64,000 nt of DNA from positions 62,001-126,000 of the forward strand of contig JAFTDJ010000038.1 in assembly GCA_017454265.1 (NCBI GenBank), given 5' to 3'. The stretch is from Bacteroidales bacterium (GTDB lineage Bacteria; Bacteroidota; Bacteroidia; Bacteroidales; UBA932). The translations under genes were made by a program, and so were the position numbers. Within the stretch, counting starts at the first letter, position 1; every line of letters begins with the position of its first letter. Positions 24,290 to 32,894 of the stretch are shown one piece after another. The notes under the pieces were generated by a model. The model saw nothing but the letters and a program-made list of their open reading frames with translations. It did not search any database and was not told where the DNA came from.

Positions 24290-26476
24290 ATGAAAATTCG
24301 TTTTTTTATCTTATCACTCGTCATCCCCCTGGCAGTTTTTTCCTGCACGCCCAAGGAAATAGACCCGGATAAACCTGAAGACGGAACAGAACAGCAGCCG
24401 GTTGATCCGGAGCCGGAACCGGAGCCGGAGCCGGAACCTGCAAAGCATCTTGATCCTGTGCCTCTGAGTTTCGTGGAAAAGGGGAAATTCGATATTGACT
24501 TTACATACGACGAGTCTGCCGCCGAGTGGACGCTCACCACTACCGGTACAGATCCATATATCTATACATCAGCGCTTTCCGCCGATCTGGAGGAAGGGCT
24601 CCGCGTGCTCAGTTTCGACTATATATGCACGTCTGTCATTTCCGACCTGCAGGTGTTCTACGGAAGGGCAATCAGCGAGGCCAGGTCCCGTCATTTCGGC
24701 AGCATCCCCGCAACTCCGGTGGGCGCTTGGCGCAATTACAGCTGCACGATTGCCTCCGACAGGCTTAGTTTCGGCTGGGGCAAAGCAGGCGATAATCTGC
24801 GCCTTGACTTCGGTAACAAGAAAGGGGTTAAGATACAAATCCGCAATTTTCAGGTAAGGGAAATGAACGAAGCCGAGCTTGCTGCGTACCAGGCTGAAAT
24901 TCAAAAGGCACAGGGTAAAGATGCCGAAGCGGCCAGGATAGATGACTATCTAGGCAGGTCCTTCCCGTGTGCGGTTACGTCCGTCGTGGTTGGAGCATCG
25001 GAGGTAGAAATAAAAGGCCGGACCGATGGCGGCAGCGGTTATTTCCTTGCAGATATCGCCCCTTGGGAGGACATTACCGAGATGAGCACATTCCCTAATG
25101 TAACGGCCATTAACGGAAGCTCTTTCAGCATAAATTTGCCCAGAACTGTTTCCAGAGACGGGCTTGCCGGGTATGACCGCCTTTTATCCCGTTTCGCAAT
25201 TGTCAAGGCAGACGGCAGTTTGTGTTCAAAGGCCCGCTATGCTGGAGAAATCTATTCCGTCGGCAGTCCGTCGGCAGTGAAACCGAAATCTAAGAAAGGG
25301 CTTGGCGGTTTCGTGTACAACGAAAACATTGCCGATCTGGACGATCTGGGCATAGGCAGCGTAACCGTGAACATAGTTCTGAATTCTGTGGTGAATACAG
25401 TACGCAAGGGCAATTATTCCATTGCCTATCCCTTCTGCGGCACCACTTATTACATGGACAGCGGATATACCTCTCAGTTGGATCTGTTCATGAGGGAGTG
25501 CGGTAAGAGGGGGATTGTAGTGTCTGCCATCCTTCTGAACAGGCAGTCTGATACGAATTCTTCCGCTACTCCTGTGCTGAAGCACCCTGAAAATGACGGT
25601 GGTAATTACAGTATGCCCAACCTGACTACAGCCGCCGCTGTGAACGTCTATGCCGCCGCTCTGGATTTTCTGGCAAAACGCTATTCCACCCAGGCAGGCG
25701 GTCGCATACACCACTGGATACTCCACAACGAGGTAGATGCCCAGAAAGAGTGGACAAATATGGGAGATCAGCCGGAACTTCGTTATATGGACGAATATGT
25801 TAAGTCCATGCGTATCTGTCATAATATAGCTCACAAGTACGACCCATCCGCATACGTGCTTATATCCCTGACCCATAGTTGGGCCAGAAAGGAGATGCAG
25901 TACGCCTCCAAGAGTCTTCTGGAAGATCTTTGCCGCTTCGGCTCCGCAGAGGGCGATTTCCGCTGGGGCGTGGCGTATCATCCTTATCCTCAGAACCTTG
26001 CAAAGCCCGAGTTCTGGAACGACGATACTTCTTCTACCTATTCCATGAATTCAAACTACTGCACTTTCAAGAACCTTGAGGTCGTGGATGCATGGGTACG
26101 GGATAATGCTCACTTCTACAATGGCAAAGAAAAACGGATTCTATTCCTTTCCGAGAACGGCACCAATTCGCCTTCGTACTCCGAATCCGACCTCGCCAAG
26201 CAGGCGGCCGGAGCGGCCTGGGCATGGAAGAAAACGGCAGCGCTCGAGGGTATAGACGGAATTCAGTGGCACAACTGGCGTGACAACAGGGGAGAGGGCG
26301 GCCTGCGAATCGGTCTCCGGCGCTTCCCCGACGATCCCGACGATCCCAATGGCCGCAAACCTTCCTGGTATGTTTGGGAAGCTGCAGGCACATCAAAAGA
26401 GGCCACAGTATTCGACCAGTATCTTCCTGTGATTGGAATAGGATCCTGGAACGATATCTTCGAAACTGTTCAGTAA
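24290..26476 (+). CDS. DUF5722-type lipoprotein, predicted glycoside hydrolase-like
   Basis: A 728-aa lipoprotein (signal ending AVFSC, Cys19). A disordered spacer with a PEPEPEPEPEP run follows, then a jelly-roll-like region (residues 60-210) and a large C-terminal TIM-barrel-like domain. The barrel shows HHWILHNEVDAQKEW, WGVAYHPYP, LSENGTNSPSYS and GIQWHNWRDN, a pattern of acidic residues at strand ends as in clan A glycosidases. This layout fits DUF5722. It starts 1 nt after the BASS gene stop and probably acts on extracellular glycans. Confidence 0.8.
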   Translation: MKIRFFILSLVIPLAVFSCTPKEIDPDKPEDGTEQQPVDPEPEPEPEPEPAKHLDPVPLSFVEKGKFDIDFTYDESAAEWTLTTTGTDPYIYTSALSADLEEGLRVLSFDYICTSVISDLQVFYGRAISEARSRHFGSIPATPVGAWRNYSCTIASDRLSFGWGKAGDNLRLDFGNKKGVKIQIRNFQVREMNEAELAAYQAEIQKAQGKDAEAARIDDYLGRSFPCAVTSVVVGASEVEIKGRTDGGSGYFLADIAPWEDITEMSTFPNVTAINGSSFSINLPRTVSRDGLAGYDRLLSRFAIVKADGSLCSKARYAGEIYSVGSPSAVKPKSKKGLGGFVYNENIADLDDLGIGSVTVNIVLNSVVNTVRKGNYSIAYPFCGTTYYMDSGYTSQLDLFMRECGKRGIVVSAILLNRQSDTNSSATPVLKHPENDGGNYSMPNLTTAAAVNVYAAALDFLAKRYSTQAGGRIHHWILHNEVDAQKEWTNMGDQPELRYMDEYVKSMRICHNIAHKYDPSAYVLISLTHSWARKEMQYASKSLLEDLCRFGSAEGDFRWGVAYHPYPQNLAKPEFWNDDTSSTYSMNSNYCTFKNLEVVDAWVRDNAHFYNGKEKRILFLSENGTNSPSYSESDLAKQAAGAAWAWKKTAALEGIDGIQWHNWRDNRGEGGLRIGLRRFPDDPDDPNGRKPSWYVWEAAGTSKEATVFDQYLPVIGIGSWNDIFETVQ

Positions 26477-26512
26477 ATTCCCGGCCCTGTAGCTACATTT
26501 GATAAAGCAAAT

Positions 26513-26536
26513 CGCCTCCTACGTGTGTAGAAGGCG
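26513..26536. terminator. Bidirectional terminator
   Basis: CGCCTCCTAC and GTAGAAGGCG form a 10-bp stem (one wobble) with a GTGT loop between the convergent DUF5722 gene and tRNA-Ala. T-rich tails exist on both sides (GTTTTCC rightward, ATTTGCTTT leftward). Confidence 0.75.
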
Positions 26537-26544
26537 GTTTTCCG

Positions 26545-26617
26545 TGGAGCATAGGAGGGTCGAACTCCCGACCTCTAGATTGCGAACCTAGCGCTCTGCC
26601 AACTGAGCTAATGCCCC
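26545..26617 (-). tRNA. tRNA-Ala (CGC)
   Basis: The minus strand gives an acceptor stem GGGGCAT/ATGCTCC with the G3-U70 wobble pair that defines alanine tRNAs. The anticodon stem CTAGG/TCTAG encloses TTCGCAA, so the anticodon is CGC. The T loop is TTCGACC. The discriminator is A and CCA is not encoded, unlike tRNA-Cys above. Confidence 0.93.
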
Positions 26618-26627
26618 AAAGCGGATG

Positions 26628-26658
26628 CAAATTTAGAAAAAAAATCTGTATCGTCAAA
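26628..26658 (-). promoter_or_regulatory. Promoter of tRNA-Ala
   Basis: TTTG (26655-26658) and TAAATTTG (26628-26635) on the minus strand with exactly 19 bp between them. Confidence 0.8.
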
Positions 26659-26665
26659 TTACGTT

Positions 26666-26697
26666 TTTGTTACTTATGGCTTTTCTGGTTATATTTG
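26666..26697 (+). promoter_or_regulatory. Promoter of the GH5-like gene
   Basis: TTTG at 26666-26669 and TATATTTG at 26690-26697 (20-bp spacer). The ATG follows the -7 element after only 4 nt. Confidence 0.65.
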
Positions 26698-26701
26698 CTT
26701 T

Positions 26702-27775
26702 ATGAAGACAAAATTATTATCTGTTCTGGCCATTGCGGCCCTCACCGTGTGCTCCTGCAGCCAACCGCACGGCAGGTGGAGCGCAGATAAAGCAAACAAA
26801 TGGTATTCTGCACAACCCTGGCTGTCGGGCTGCAATTATATTCCCTGCGACGCTATCAATCAGATAGAAATGTGGAGCGCAGATTCCTGGAGCCCTGCAC
26901 AGATAGAAAAAGAATTGGGCTGGGCAGCGGATTCCCTGGGGTTCAACACCATGCGCGTCTTTCTTAGCAGCGTGGTCTATGCAAACGACCCGGATGGCCT
27001 GAAAACCAGAATGGACGAATTTCTGAAGATCTGCGACCGTTACGACATAATGCCCATGTTCGTCTTTTTCGACGACTGTTGGAACTCCGACTCCTCCTAT
27101 GGTCTCCAGCCTGCACCCAAGCCGGGAATACATAACTCCGGTTGGGTTCAGGATCCGTCAAAAGACAGGAGGGCAGATACTCTTGCCACCTGGCCTGAGC
27201 TGGAGAAATATGTGAAGGATATTATAGGTTCCTTCCGCCTGGACAACCGCATCCTGATGTGGGACCTCTACAACGAGCCCGGTAACAGCGGCCATGGATA
27301 CGAGAGCTTTCCGCTGCTCAAGAACGCCTTTAAGTGGGCCCGTGAAGCTGCTCCTGCACAGCCTCTTACAGTTGGCGTATGGACTGCTTCTCTGCCGAAT
27401 TTCAATGCCTATCAGCTGGAGAATTCAGACATAATTTCCTTCCATGACTACGGCGGCCCCGAGCGCATGACGGCAACAATAGATTCACTCGAAAGGCGCG
27501 GCCGCCCGCTTGTCTGTACCGAGTACATGGCCCGTACACGCGGGAGCCTTTTCACCACCGTCATGCCCATACTCAAAGAGCGCAACGTAGCCGCAATCAA
27601 CTGGGGATTCGTAGCAGGCAAGACCAATACGATTTTTGCTTGGGATACACCATTGCCTGAACTCAGTGAACCTCCGGTATGGTTCCACGACATTTATAGG
27701 CCGGACGGCTCGGTTTACGATCCCGAAGAAATTGCCATCATTCGCCGTTGCAATGCCCTCATACCTGCAAATTGA
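26702..27775 (+). CDS. GH5-like glycoside hydrolase lipoprotein
   Basis: A 357-aa lipoprotein (signal ending TVCSCS) with a clan A TIM barrel. The acid/base is probably Glu192 in LYNEPGNSG, and the nucleophile Glu274 in CTEYMARTRG, at the strand 4 and 7 positions typical of GH5 cellulase-like enzymes. FNTMRVFLSSVVY is the strand-2 region. It is likely a periplasmic or surface beta-glycosidase; the substrate is not evident. Its last 23 nt overlap the start of the next gene in another frame. Confidence 0.85.
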   Translation: MKTKLLSVLAIAALTVCSCSQPHGRWSADKANKWYSAQPWLSGCNYIPCDAINQIEMWSADSWSPAQIEKELGWAADSLGFNTMRVFLSSVVYANDPDGLKTRMDEFLKICDRYDIMPMFVFFDDCWNSDSSYGLQPAPKPGIHNSGWVQDPSKDRRADTLATWPELEKYVKDIIGSFRLDNRILMWDLYNEPGNSGHGYESFPLLKNAFKWAREAAPAQPLTVGVWTASLPNFNAYQLENSDIISFHDYGGPERMTATIDSLERRGRPLVCTEYMARTRGSLFTTVMPILKERNVAAINWGFVAGKTNTIFAWDTPLPELSEPPVWFHDIYRPDGSVYDPEEIAIIRRCNALIPAN

Positions 27776-29471
27776 CAATATCTCCAAGTCTTACGGGACA
27801 AAAATCCTGTTCGACCATATAGGGTTCAACATCAACGAAGGCGACAAGATTGCCCTTGTTGCGCCCAACGGTACTGGCAAGACATCTTTGCTGCGAATAC
27901 TGGCCGGCAAGGACAGCTCGGACAGCGGCGGATCCATCAAGTTCCTGCGCAACATACGCATCGCGTTTTTGGAACAGGAGTATGACTTCGATCCGAGCAA
28001 TACCATAGCCCGGCAGCTGAATTCATCAGACTACGACGAGCAGTTGAGGGCTAACCGTATCCTCGATGAACTTGGTCTTTATCCCGATATTCTCATGGGC
28101 TCTCTTTCTGGTGGTGAAGTGAAGCGAGTGGCCATAACCAAGATGCTCTCTTGTGACGCCGACTTCCTGATAATGGACGAACCCACCAACCACTTGGACC
28201 TGGACGCAATAGAATATCTGGAGAAGGCGCTGAAGCGCTCCCGTTGTACGCTTTTTTTGGTAAGCCACGACAGATATTTCCTGGACAGGGTTTGTAATAC
28301 TGTAATGGAAATGGACCGGGGGACAATCTATGTTTACAAAGGGGACTACGAGAATTTTCTTCGTAAGCGTGAAGAGCGTATCAATAACTACAACGCGGAA
28401 ACTGAACGCATTAGAAACATTTTCCGCCGTGAGCTGGAGTGGATACATGCGACTCCATGTGCGCGCAGCGGCAAGGCCAAGTACCGCAAGGAAGCTTTTA
28501 AGGAGATTAAGGCCAGAGCCGAAAACGTCTATACTGTGGAGCGCGTGTCGATGGATGGCCTGCAGAAGGCCGGATATCTTGGCAAGCAGGTTATAGACTG
28601 CAAGGACGTGAGTTTTGCGTACGGCGATAAAGTCTTGATAAGGGATTTTTCATACAACTTCAGCAGGGGCGAGCGCGTGGGCGTCGTAGGAGGCAACGGT
28701 ATAGGCAAGAGCAGTTTCCTGAACCTGCTGGCAGAAAGCGACAATCCTGCTGTAAAGAGGGGAGAGTCGGTGCGGATAGGTTATTATCGGCAGAACGGTC
28801 TGGAATTCGACGGAAACGATACGGTGATGGAGACGGTTCAGGATACGCACCTGTTGGAACGTTTCCTCTTCCCGCGTGAAATGTGGAATACTGCAGTGGG
28901 GCGTCTTTCCGGCGGAGAGAAGAGACGCCTGTACCTGCTTACGGTGCTGATGCAGGAGCCAAACGTGCTGATTCTGGACGAACCTACCAACGACCTGGAT
29001 ATCGTAACGCTGAACATACTGGAAGAGTATCTGTTGGATTTCAAGGGGACGCTCATCATCGTTACCCACGACCGTCACTTTTTGGACAGGCTGGTGGACC
29101 ATCTTTTCGTGTTCTGCGGAAACGGCGTCATCAAGGACTTTAGCGGTGGATACAGCGAATATCGCAGTTATATGGAAGACCTGCGCAGGGAGGAGCGTGC
29201 AGCCCGGCAGCAGGCCGAGCGAAAAGCGGCTCCGGCGAGGCCCCGAACCGATGTGCCTCGCAAATTAAGCTGGAAAGAAAAACGTGAGCTGGAGCAGCTT
29301 GAAGTGGAACTCGACGCTCTAGGAGCCGAAAAAAAGGAATTGGAGAACCTTATGGCCGGGGGAACCGAGGACTATCAACGCATAAGCGAAGCTTCGGCCC
29401 GCTACGAGGTGCTGGCTGCACTGATAGACGAAAAAGAAACCCGCTGGCTTGAGCTCAGCGAGTTCTCTTAG
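27753..29471 (+). CDS. ABC-F family ATPase (type 2 in this window)
   Basis: A 572-aa twin-cassette ATPase. Walker A motifs are APNGTGKTSLL and GGNGIGKSSFL. Signature motifs LSGGEVKRVAI and LSGGEKRRLYL, and Walker B motifs LIMDEPTNHLD and LILDEPTNDLD, are present. A C-terminal coiled coil follows an Arg/Ala-rich segment. It matches the Uup-like group acting on ribosomes or DNA. The ATG at 27753 begins the first cassette (PSYLQIDNISKSYG); the frame extends upstream, but only as overlap with the GH5-like gene. Confidence 0.93.
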   Translation: MPSYLQIDNISKSYGTKILFDHIGFNINEGDKIALVAPNGTGKTSLLRILAGKDSSDSGGSIKFLRNIRIAFLEQEYDFDPSNTIARQLNSSDYDEQLRANRILDELGLYPDILMGSLSGGEVKRVAITKMLSCDADFLIMDEPTNHLDLDAIEYLEKALKRSRCTLFLVSHDRYFLDRVCNTVMEMDRGTIYVYKGDYENFLRKREERINNYNAETERIRNIFRRELEWIHATPCARSGKAKYRKEAFKEIKARAENVYTVERVSMDGLQKAGYLGKQVIDCKDVSFAYGDKVLIRDFSYNFSRGERVGVVGGNGIGKSSFLNLLAESDNPAVKRGESVRIGYYRQNGLEFDGNDTVMETVQDTHLLERFLFPREMWNTAVGRLSGGEKRRLYLLTVLMQEPNVLILDEPTNDLDIVTLNILEEYLLDFKGTLIIVTHDRHFLDRLVDHLFVFCGNGVIKDFSGGYSEYRSYMEDLRREERAARQQAERKAAPARPRTDVPRKLSWKEKRELEQLEVELDALGAEKKELENLMAGGTEDYQRISEASARYEVLAALIDEKETRWLELSEFS

Positions 29472-30397
29472 TAAATATCGGTAACGCTCAGCTTGTTGAG
29501 CTTCCGCATTTGCGGAATGGAAGGATCGTCGATTGTCGCGTCTATGGTACGGTGCATCCCGGCCGCCACGTTTCGCTCCAAAAACAGTTTCTGCTCTGGC
29601 CAGGTGGCAAAAAGTTGCGCCGCAATGTCATGGCCGTGCCCGACATACCTGTATATGGCGTAATCGTACCCGTGTTTGCTCAAGACATCGCGAACAAGTG
29701 CGCTGCTGCCATAGATGCCGTAACGGCCGAAAGCTATCTTGTCGTATGCTACGGCGCCGTCATCTATCCCGTGGAAAAGCAGTTGCGGGGGTGGAGTGCT
29801 CTTATACTCGGGAACGCCGAAATCTGACATAATGGCACCGGCGAAGGACATCGCTCCCTTAAAGCGAAAAAAATCCGGCAGTATAGACGCCCTGCTGCTT
29901 GAGTTGCAGGTCTCCAGTATGCAGCTCAGGGAAATCATCGCTCCGGCCGAGCTGCCTGCTATTACCAAATTATATGGATTTATGCCGACTTCATTGTCTA
30001 TTAGATAACGGACGGCGGAGAACACGTCTTCCACACCCATATCTACCGCTTCTTTGATGGCTTTGGCTGATTGGAGTATATGAATAAAGTCGAAGCGCAT
30101 CCGTTTACCTTTGAGCGCAAGCCTGTAGTCTGCAGATACAACCCCGTAGCCGTTTTCGTTTAGCAGTTTGAACCAGGGAAGGTAATACCGGTCGTTGCGG
30201 CTCCCCTCCACGAACCCCCCTCCGAAAACAAAAAGTACGGAGGGTTTGCCGGAATCTACTGTGGGCAGATAGACGTCTATGCATAACTCACACGTGTCTT
30301 TCTGTGCCACCGTGTAAGTGCCTGCGTAATTCTGGGCCGCAAGTGTTAAGCCCAGGAGCAGGAATGCTAAAAAAGCCAGTGCCCGTCTTCGAGCCAT
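29468..30397 (-). CDS. Secreted alpha/beta-hydrolase (esterase)
   Basis: A 309-aa protein with a signal peptide ending near LAAQ. It has an oxyanion-hole segment FVFGGGFVEGS (residues 57-66), the nucleophile elbow GSSAG with Ser150, and a late GHGHD supplying the catalytic His. It resembles carboxylesterases of the BD-FAE or acetyl-esterase type. Its ATG overlaps the STAS gene stop by 1 nt, so it is the last gene of the nrdD-STAS cluster. It overlaps the convergent ABC-F gene by 4 nt. A link to the signalling genes upstream is unexplained. Confidence 0.85.
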   Translation of the reverse strand: MARRRALAFLAFLLLGLTLAAQNYAGTYTVAQKDTCELCIDVYLPTVDSGKPSVLFVFGGGFVEGSRNDRYYLPWFKLLNENGYGVVSADYRLALKGKRMRFDFIHILQSAKAIKEAVDMGVEDVFSAVRYLIDNEVGINPYNLVIAGSSAGAMISLSCILETCNSSSRASILPDFFRFKGAMSFAGAIMSDFGVPEYKSTPPPQLLFHGIDDGAVAYDKIAFGRYGIYGSSALVRDVLSKHGYDYAIYRYVGHGHDIAAQLFATWPEQKLFLERNVAAGMHRTIDATIDDPSIPQMRKLNKLSVTDIY

Positions 30398-30699
30398 TAC
30401 TCTATTTCGAAGAGGTTAAGGAATCCGGTCATCATGAACACCTGGCGGATGTCGTTGCTGATGTTGCGGATGATAATGCGTCCGCCATTGGAGACGGAGG
30501 CCTTCCTGAGAGTGAGAAAGATTCTGAGCCCGGAACTGGATATATAAGACATTTGTGTGCAATCCAGGATAATGGTGCCTGCAGCATCTTGCATGAGCGG
30601 TTCAACAGCCTTGGCAACTTCAGGAGATGCAGGGGTGTCAAGCCTTCCGATAAATTCTGCGATTGTTTCAGAGTTGTTTTTGCTGATAATAACTTCCAT
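30397..30699 (-). CDS. STAS-domain anti-sigma factor antagonist
   Basis: A 100-aa single-domain STAS protein. The core is IILDCTQMSYISSSGLRIFL, shown here as IILDCTQMS and YISSSGLRIFL; Ser56, directly before Gly57, aligns with the phosphorylated Ser of SpoIIAA/RsbV. In a partner switch, the unphosphorylated form binds and sequesters an ATPase-type anti-sigma factor. It follows the SpoIIE/ATPase fusion after 5 nt, which supplies both a phosphatase and a kinase-like domain for it. No sigma factor gene is nearby. Confidence 0.92.
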   Translation of the reverse strand: MEVIISKNNSETIAEFIGRLDTPASPEVAKAVEPLMQDAAGTIILDCTQMSYISSSGLRIFLTLRKASVSNGGRIIIRNISNDIRQVFMMTGFLNLFEIE

Positions 30700-30704
30700 A
30701 TTTC

Positions 30705-32894
30705 TTAAATTTTTTTGATCATTGTCAGTATATTCTTGCCGTCTTCTCTGCGATATGTGACGGTGTCCATGATGTTTCGAACAAGATAAATGCCAAGACC
30801 GCCGACTGGTCTGTCTTCAACGCCTAGAGTTGTGTCCGCCTCGGGTGTAGCAGTTGGGTCGAATGGCTTGCCGCTGTCTGTCAGGATGAATTCCAAAGCG
30901 TCTTTTTTGAGTATTGCTTCTACTTCCACAAGTCCATCAGATCCTTCAGGGTAAGCGTACATGATAACATTGGTTACCGCTTCTTCCAGCGCCAGATTCA
31001 GACCCATAGCCTGGGATTGGTCCAAATGCTTCTCATCCGCTATTGTCTGTACAAATTCAGCCAGCTGTGGAATCTGCTGAATATCGTTGTGCAGAATGAG
31101 ATGTCTTTCTGAGGTGTTGGGCATAACATCGTTGAGATAATGAATGAATAGCATAGTGAGGTCGTCGCTCTGTCCGGCGTCACCCACAAATCCGGCAACG
31201 GCATTCTGCATATTGGAGAGATGCTCCTGAGAAGGGCGTCGCCCGGAAAGGGCCGCAAGCATGCGTTCCTCGCCGAACAACTCGTGGTTGATGTTCTCTG
31301 CTTCGGTAAGGCCGTCAGTATACAGGAATAAAGCATCGTCGTAGTGAAGGTCGGTTTCCTGTTCCTTAAATGACATTCCGGCAATAATGCCCAATGGAAG
31401 ATTTGGTTCTACCGGAAGGAAGTCCTTATGGTCCGTGAGAATCACTGGACCGTTATGCCCGGCGTTACAATAACGAAGATGACCGGTTGTGAGGTCAAGT
31501 ACGCCGCAGAAGAATGTAACGAACATATTGTTCTCGTTCATATCTGACATGGACTCGTTCATCGCTGTCACGATACGCTGAGGACTCTTTTCGTGGGCGG
31601 AAACCGTGCGGAAAAGACTGCGGGTGACTGCCATCACCAGGGATGCGGGCACACCCTTGCCGGATACGTCGCCTATGCAGAAAAACAGACGCTCGTCGCG
31701 GATGTAAAAATCGTACAGGTCTCCGCCGACTTCCTTTGCCGACACGAGGTCTGCGCACATATCCAGGTCGTGCCTCTCTGGGAAAGGAGGGAAGAACTTA
31801 GGCAGCATGGACATCTGGATGTCACGTGCAATCTGGAGTTCATGCTCCATCTTCTCCTTGCTCTCTTCGAGCTGGCTGAACTCGACCTGACTTTTAATGA
31901 CGGAGCGGAGAATCAGTATAAGCATGGCTATTCCGAGCAGCTGAAGCAGTTTTACAACAAGTCCCAGCTTGCGGATATTGCCGAATATTTCCTCGTCTGG
32001 AATAACGATGGACATGGACCATCCTGTGCGCTCTACAGGGGAGTAATAAACATAGTTTTTCTTGCCTCTAAGTTCAATTGGCATGGAACCTGTACCACCG
32101 GCCAGAATAGTACGGCTCAAAGGACCCAGGACAGCGCTGTCTTTGGACTCGGAAGACATTTCAGAAATGCTTTTGTTCATTACGATTGAGTCAACCGGCC
32201 CGACCATAATCTTGCCGCTTCTGCTGAACATCATGCTGAATGCGCTTGGATAAACCTTTACGCTTCCCACCAGATCCGTAAGCCAGTCCAGGGAGATGTC
32301 AGCCGTGAAAACGGCTGCTATCTTGCCGTATCTGTCGGTTATCGGCACTGAGTAGGTCGTCATCAGCACGTTGCCGCCTCCTTCGTCGAAGTATGGCTCG
32401 GACCAGTACCCGCCCTTGGTCTCAAGAGGTTTTGTAAACCATTCTTGGGAAGGATAGTCGTATTGCTCCCCAGCTAGCGATTTATCTGCAAGCTTCCCGT
32501 CTTCTATGCAGGTGTAAGGGGCATACAAAGGGTATTTCTTGCTGTAGCCGGGAACCATCGCAATACAGGAGCCTATGACAACGGGGTTGTCTTTTACGAG
32601 CCGGCGTGTAACTGCGTGCATGCTGTCTGGAATGTCAAGGCACCAGCTTGCTATCCACATACTGTTCCGAACTGCAGTTTCTGCCTGGTCCACAACGTTT
32701 ATAACTTTGAGTTTGGTCGCCTCCATCTCACTCTGTGCCCTAAGTGAAGCCTCTTCCTTTATGCCTTTCTGGGAATAAATATATTGAATAATGGAAGTGG
32801 CTTCCAAAGTAAGCGCGGCAACGATAACGAGCAGCAGACCGGCTCTTGCAGCCTGCTTGACTCTCGCAATAGTCTCTGGTTTGGCAATTTTCAT
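30705..32894 (-). CDS. Membrane sensor with SpoIIE phosphatase and RsbW-like ATPase domains
   Basis: A 729-aa protein with a membrane helix at 16-38, an extracytoplasmic dCache-like sensor region (about 45-300), and a second helix near 308-328. A short coiled linker follows (KMEHELQIARDIQMSMLP). The PP2C SpoIIE phosphatase domain (about 370-575) has GGDLYDFY, IGDVSGKGVPASL, YTDGLTEA and SDDLTML metal-binding motifs. The C-terminal HATPase_c domain (about 600-729) has ALEEAVTNVIMYAYP, LTDSGKPFDP and GGLGIYLVRN. Phosphatase and kinase-like functions on the same chain can set the state of the adjacent STAS protein. It overlaps the upstream phosphotransferase gene by 4 nt (ATGA). Confidence 0.93.
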   Translation of the reverse strand: MKIAKPETIARVKQAARAGLLLVIVAALTLEATSIIQYIYSQKGIKEEASLRAQSEMEATKLKVINVVDQAETAVRNSMWIASWCLDIPDSMHAVTRRLVKDNPVVIGSCIAMVPGYSKKYPLYAPYTCIEDGKLADKSLAGEQYDYPSQEWFTKPLETKGGYWSEPYFDEGGGNVLMTTYSVPITDRYGKIAAVFTADISLDWLTDLVGSVKVYPSAFSMMFSRSGKIMVGPVDSIVMNKSISEMSSESKDSAVLGPLSRTILAGGTGSMPIELRGKKNYVYYSPVERTGWSMSIVIPDEEIFGNIRKLGLVVKLLQLLGIAMLILILRSVIKSQVEFSQLEESKEKMEHELQIARDIQMSMLPKFFPPFPERHDLDMCADLVSAKEVGGDLYDFYIRDERLFFCIGDVSGKGVPASLVMAVTRSLFRTVSAHEKSPQRIVTAMNESMSDMNENNMFVTFFCGVLDLTTGHLRYCNAGHNGPVILTDHKDFLPVEPNLPLGIIAGMSFKEQETDLHYDDALFLYTDGLTEAENINHELFGEERMLAALSGRRPSQEHLSNMQNAVAGFVGDAGQSDDLTMLFIHYLNDVMPNTSERHLILHNDIQQIPQLAEFVQTIADEKHLDQSQAMGLNLALEEAVTNVIMYAYPEGSDGLVEVEAILKKDALEFILTDSGKPFDPTATPEADTTLGVEDRPVGGLGIYLVRNIMDTVTYRREDGKNILTMIKKI

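Noticed and set aside
24395..24450. GAGCCG-type tandem repeat suspected to be a repeat element or phase-variable tract
   Set aside because: It encodes the in-frame Pro-Glu spacer of a lipoprotein. The unit is 6 nt, so length changes would not alter the frame; this is a normal linker.
19178..29471. ABC-F genes considered as antibiotic-resistance determinants
   Set aside because: Both have housekeeping-type sequence and context, and nothing visible points to the known resistance subgroups.
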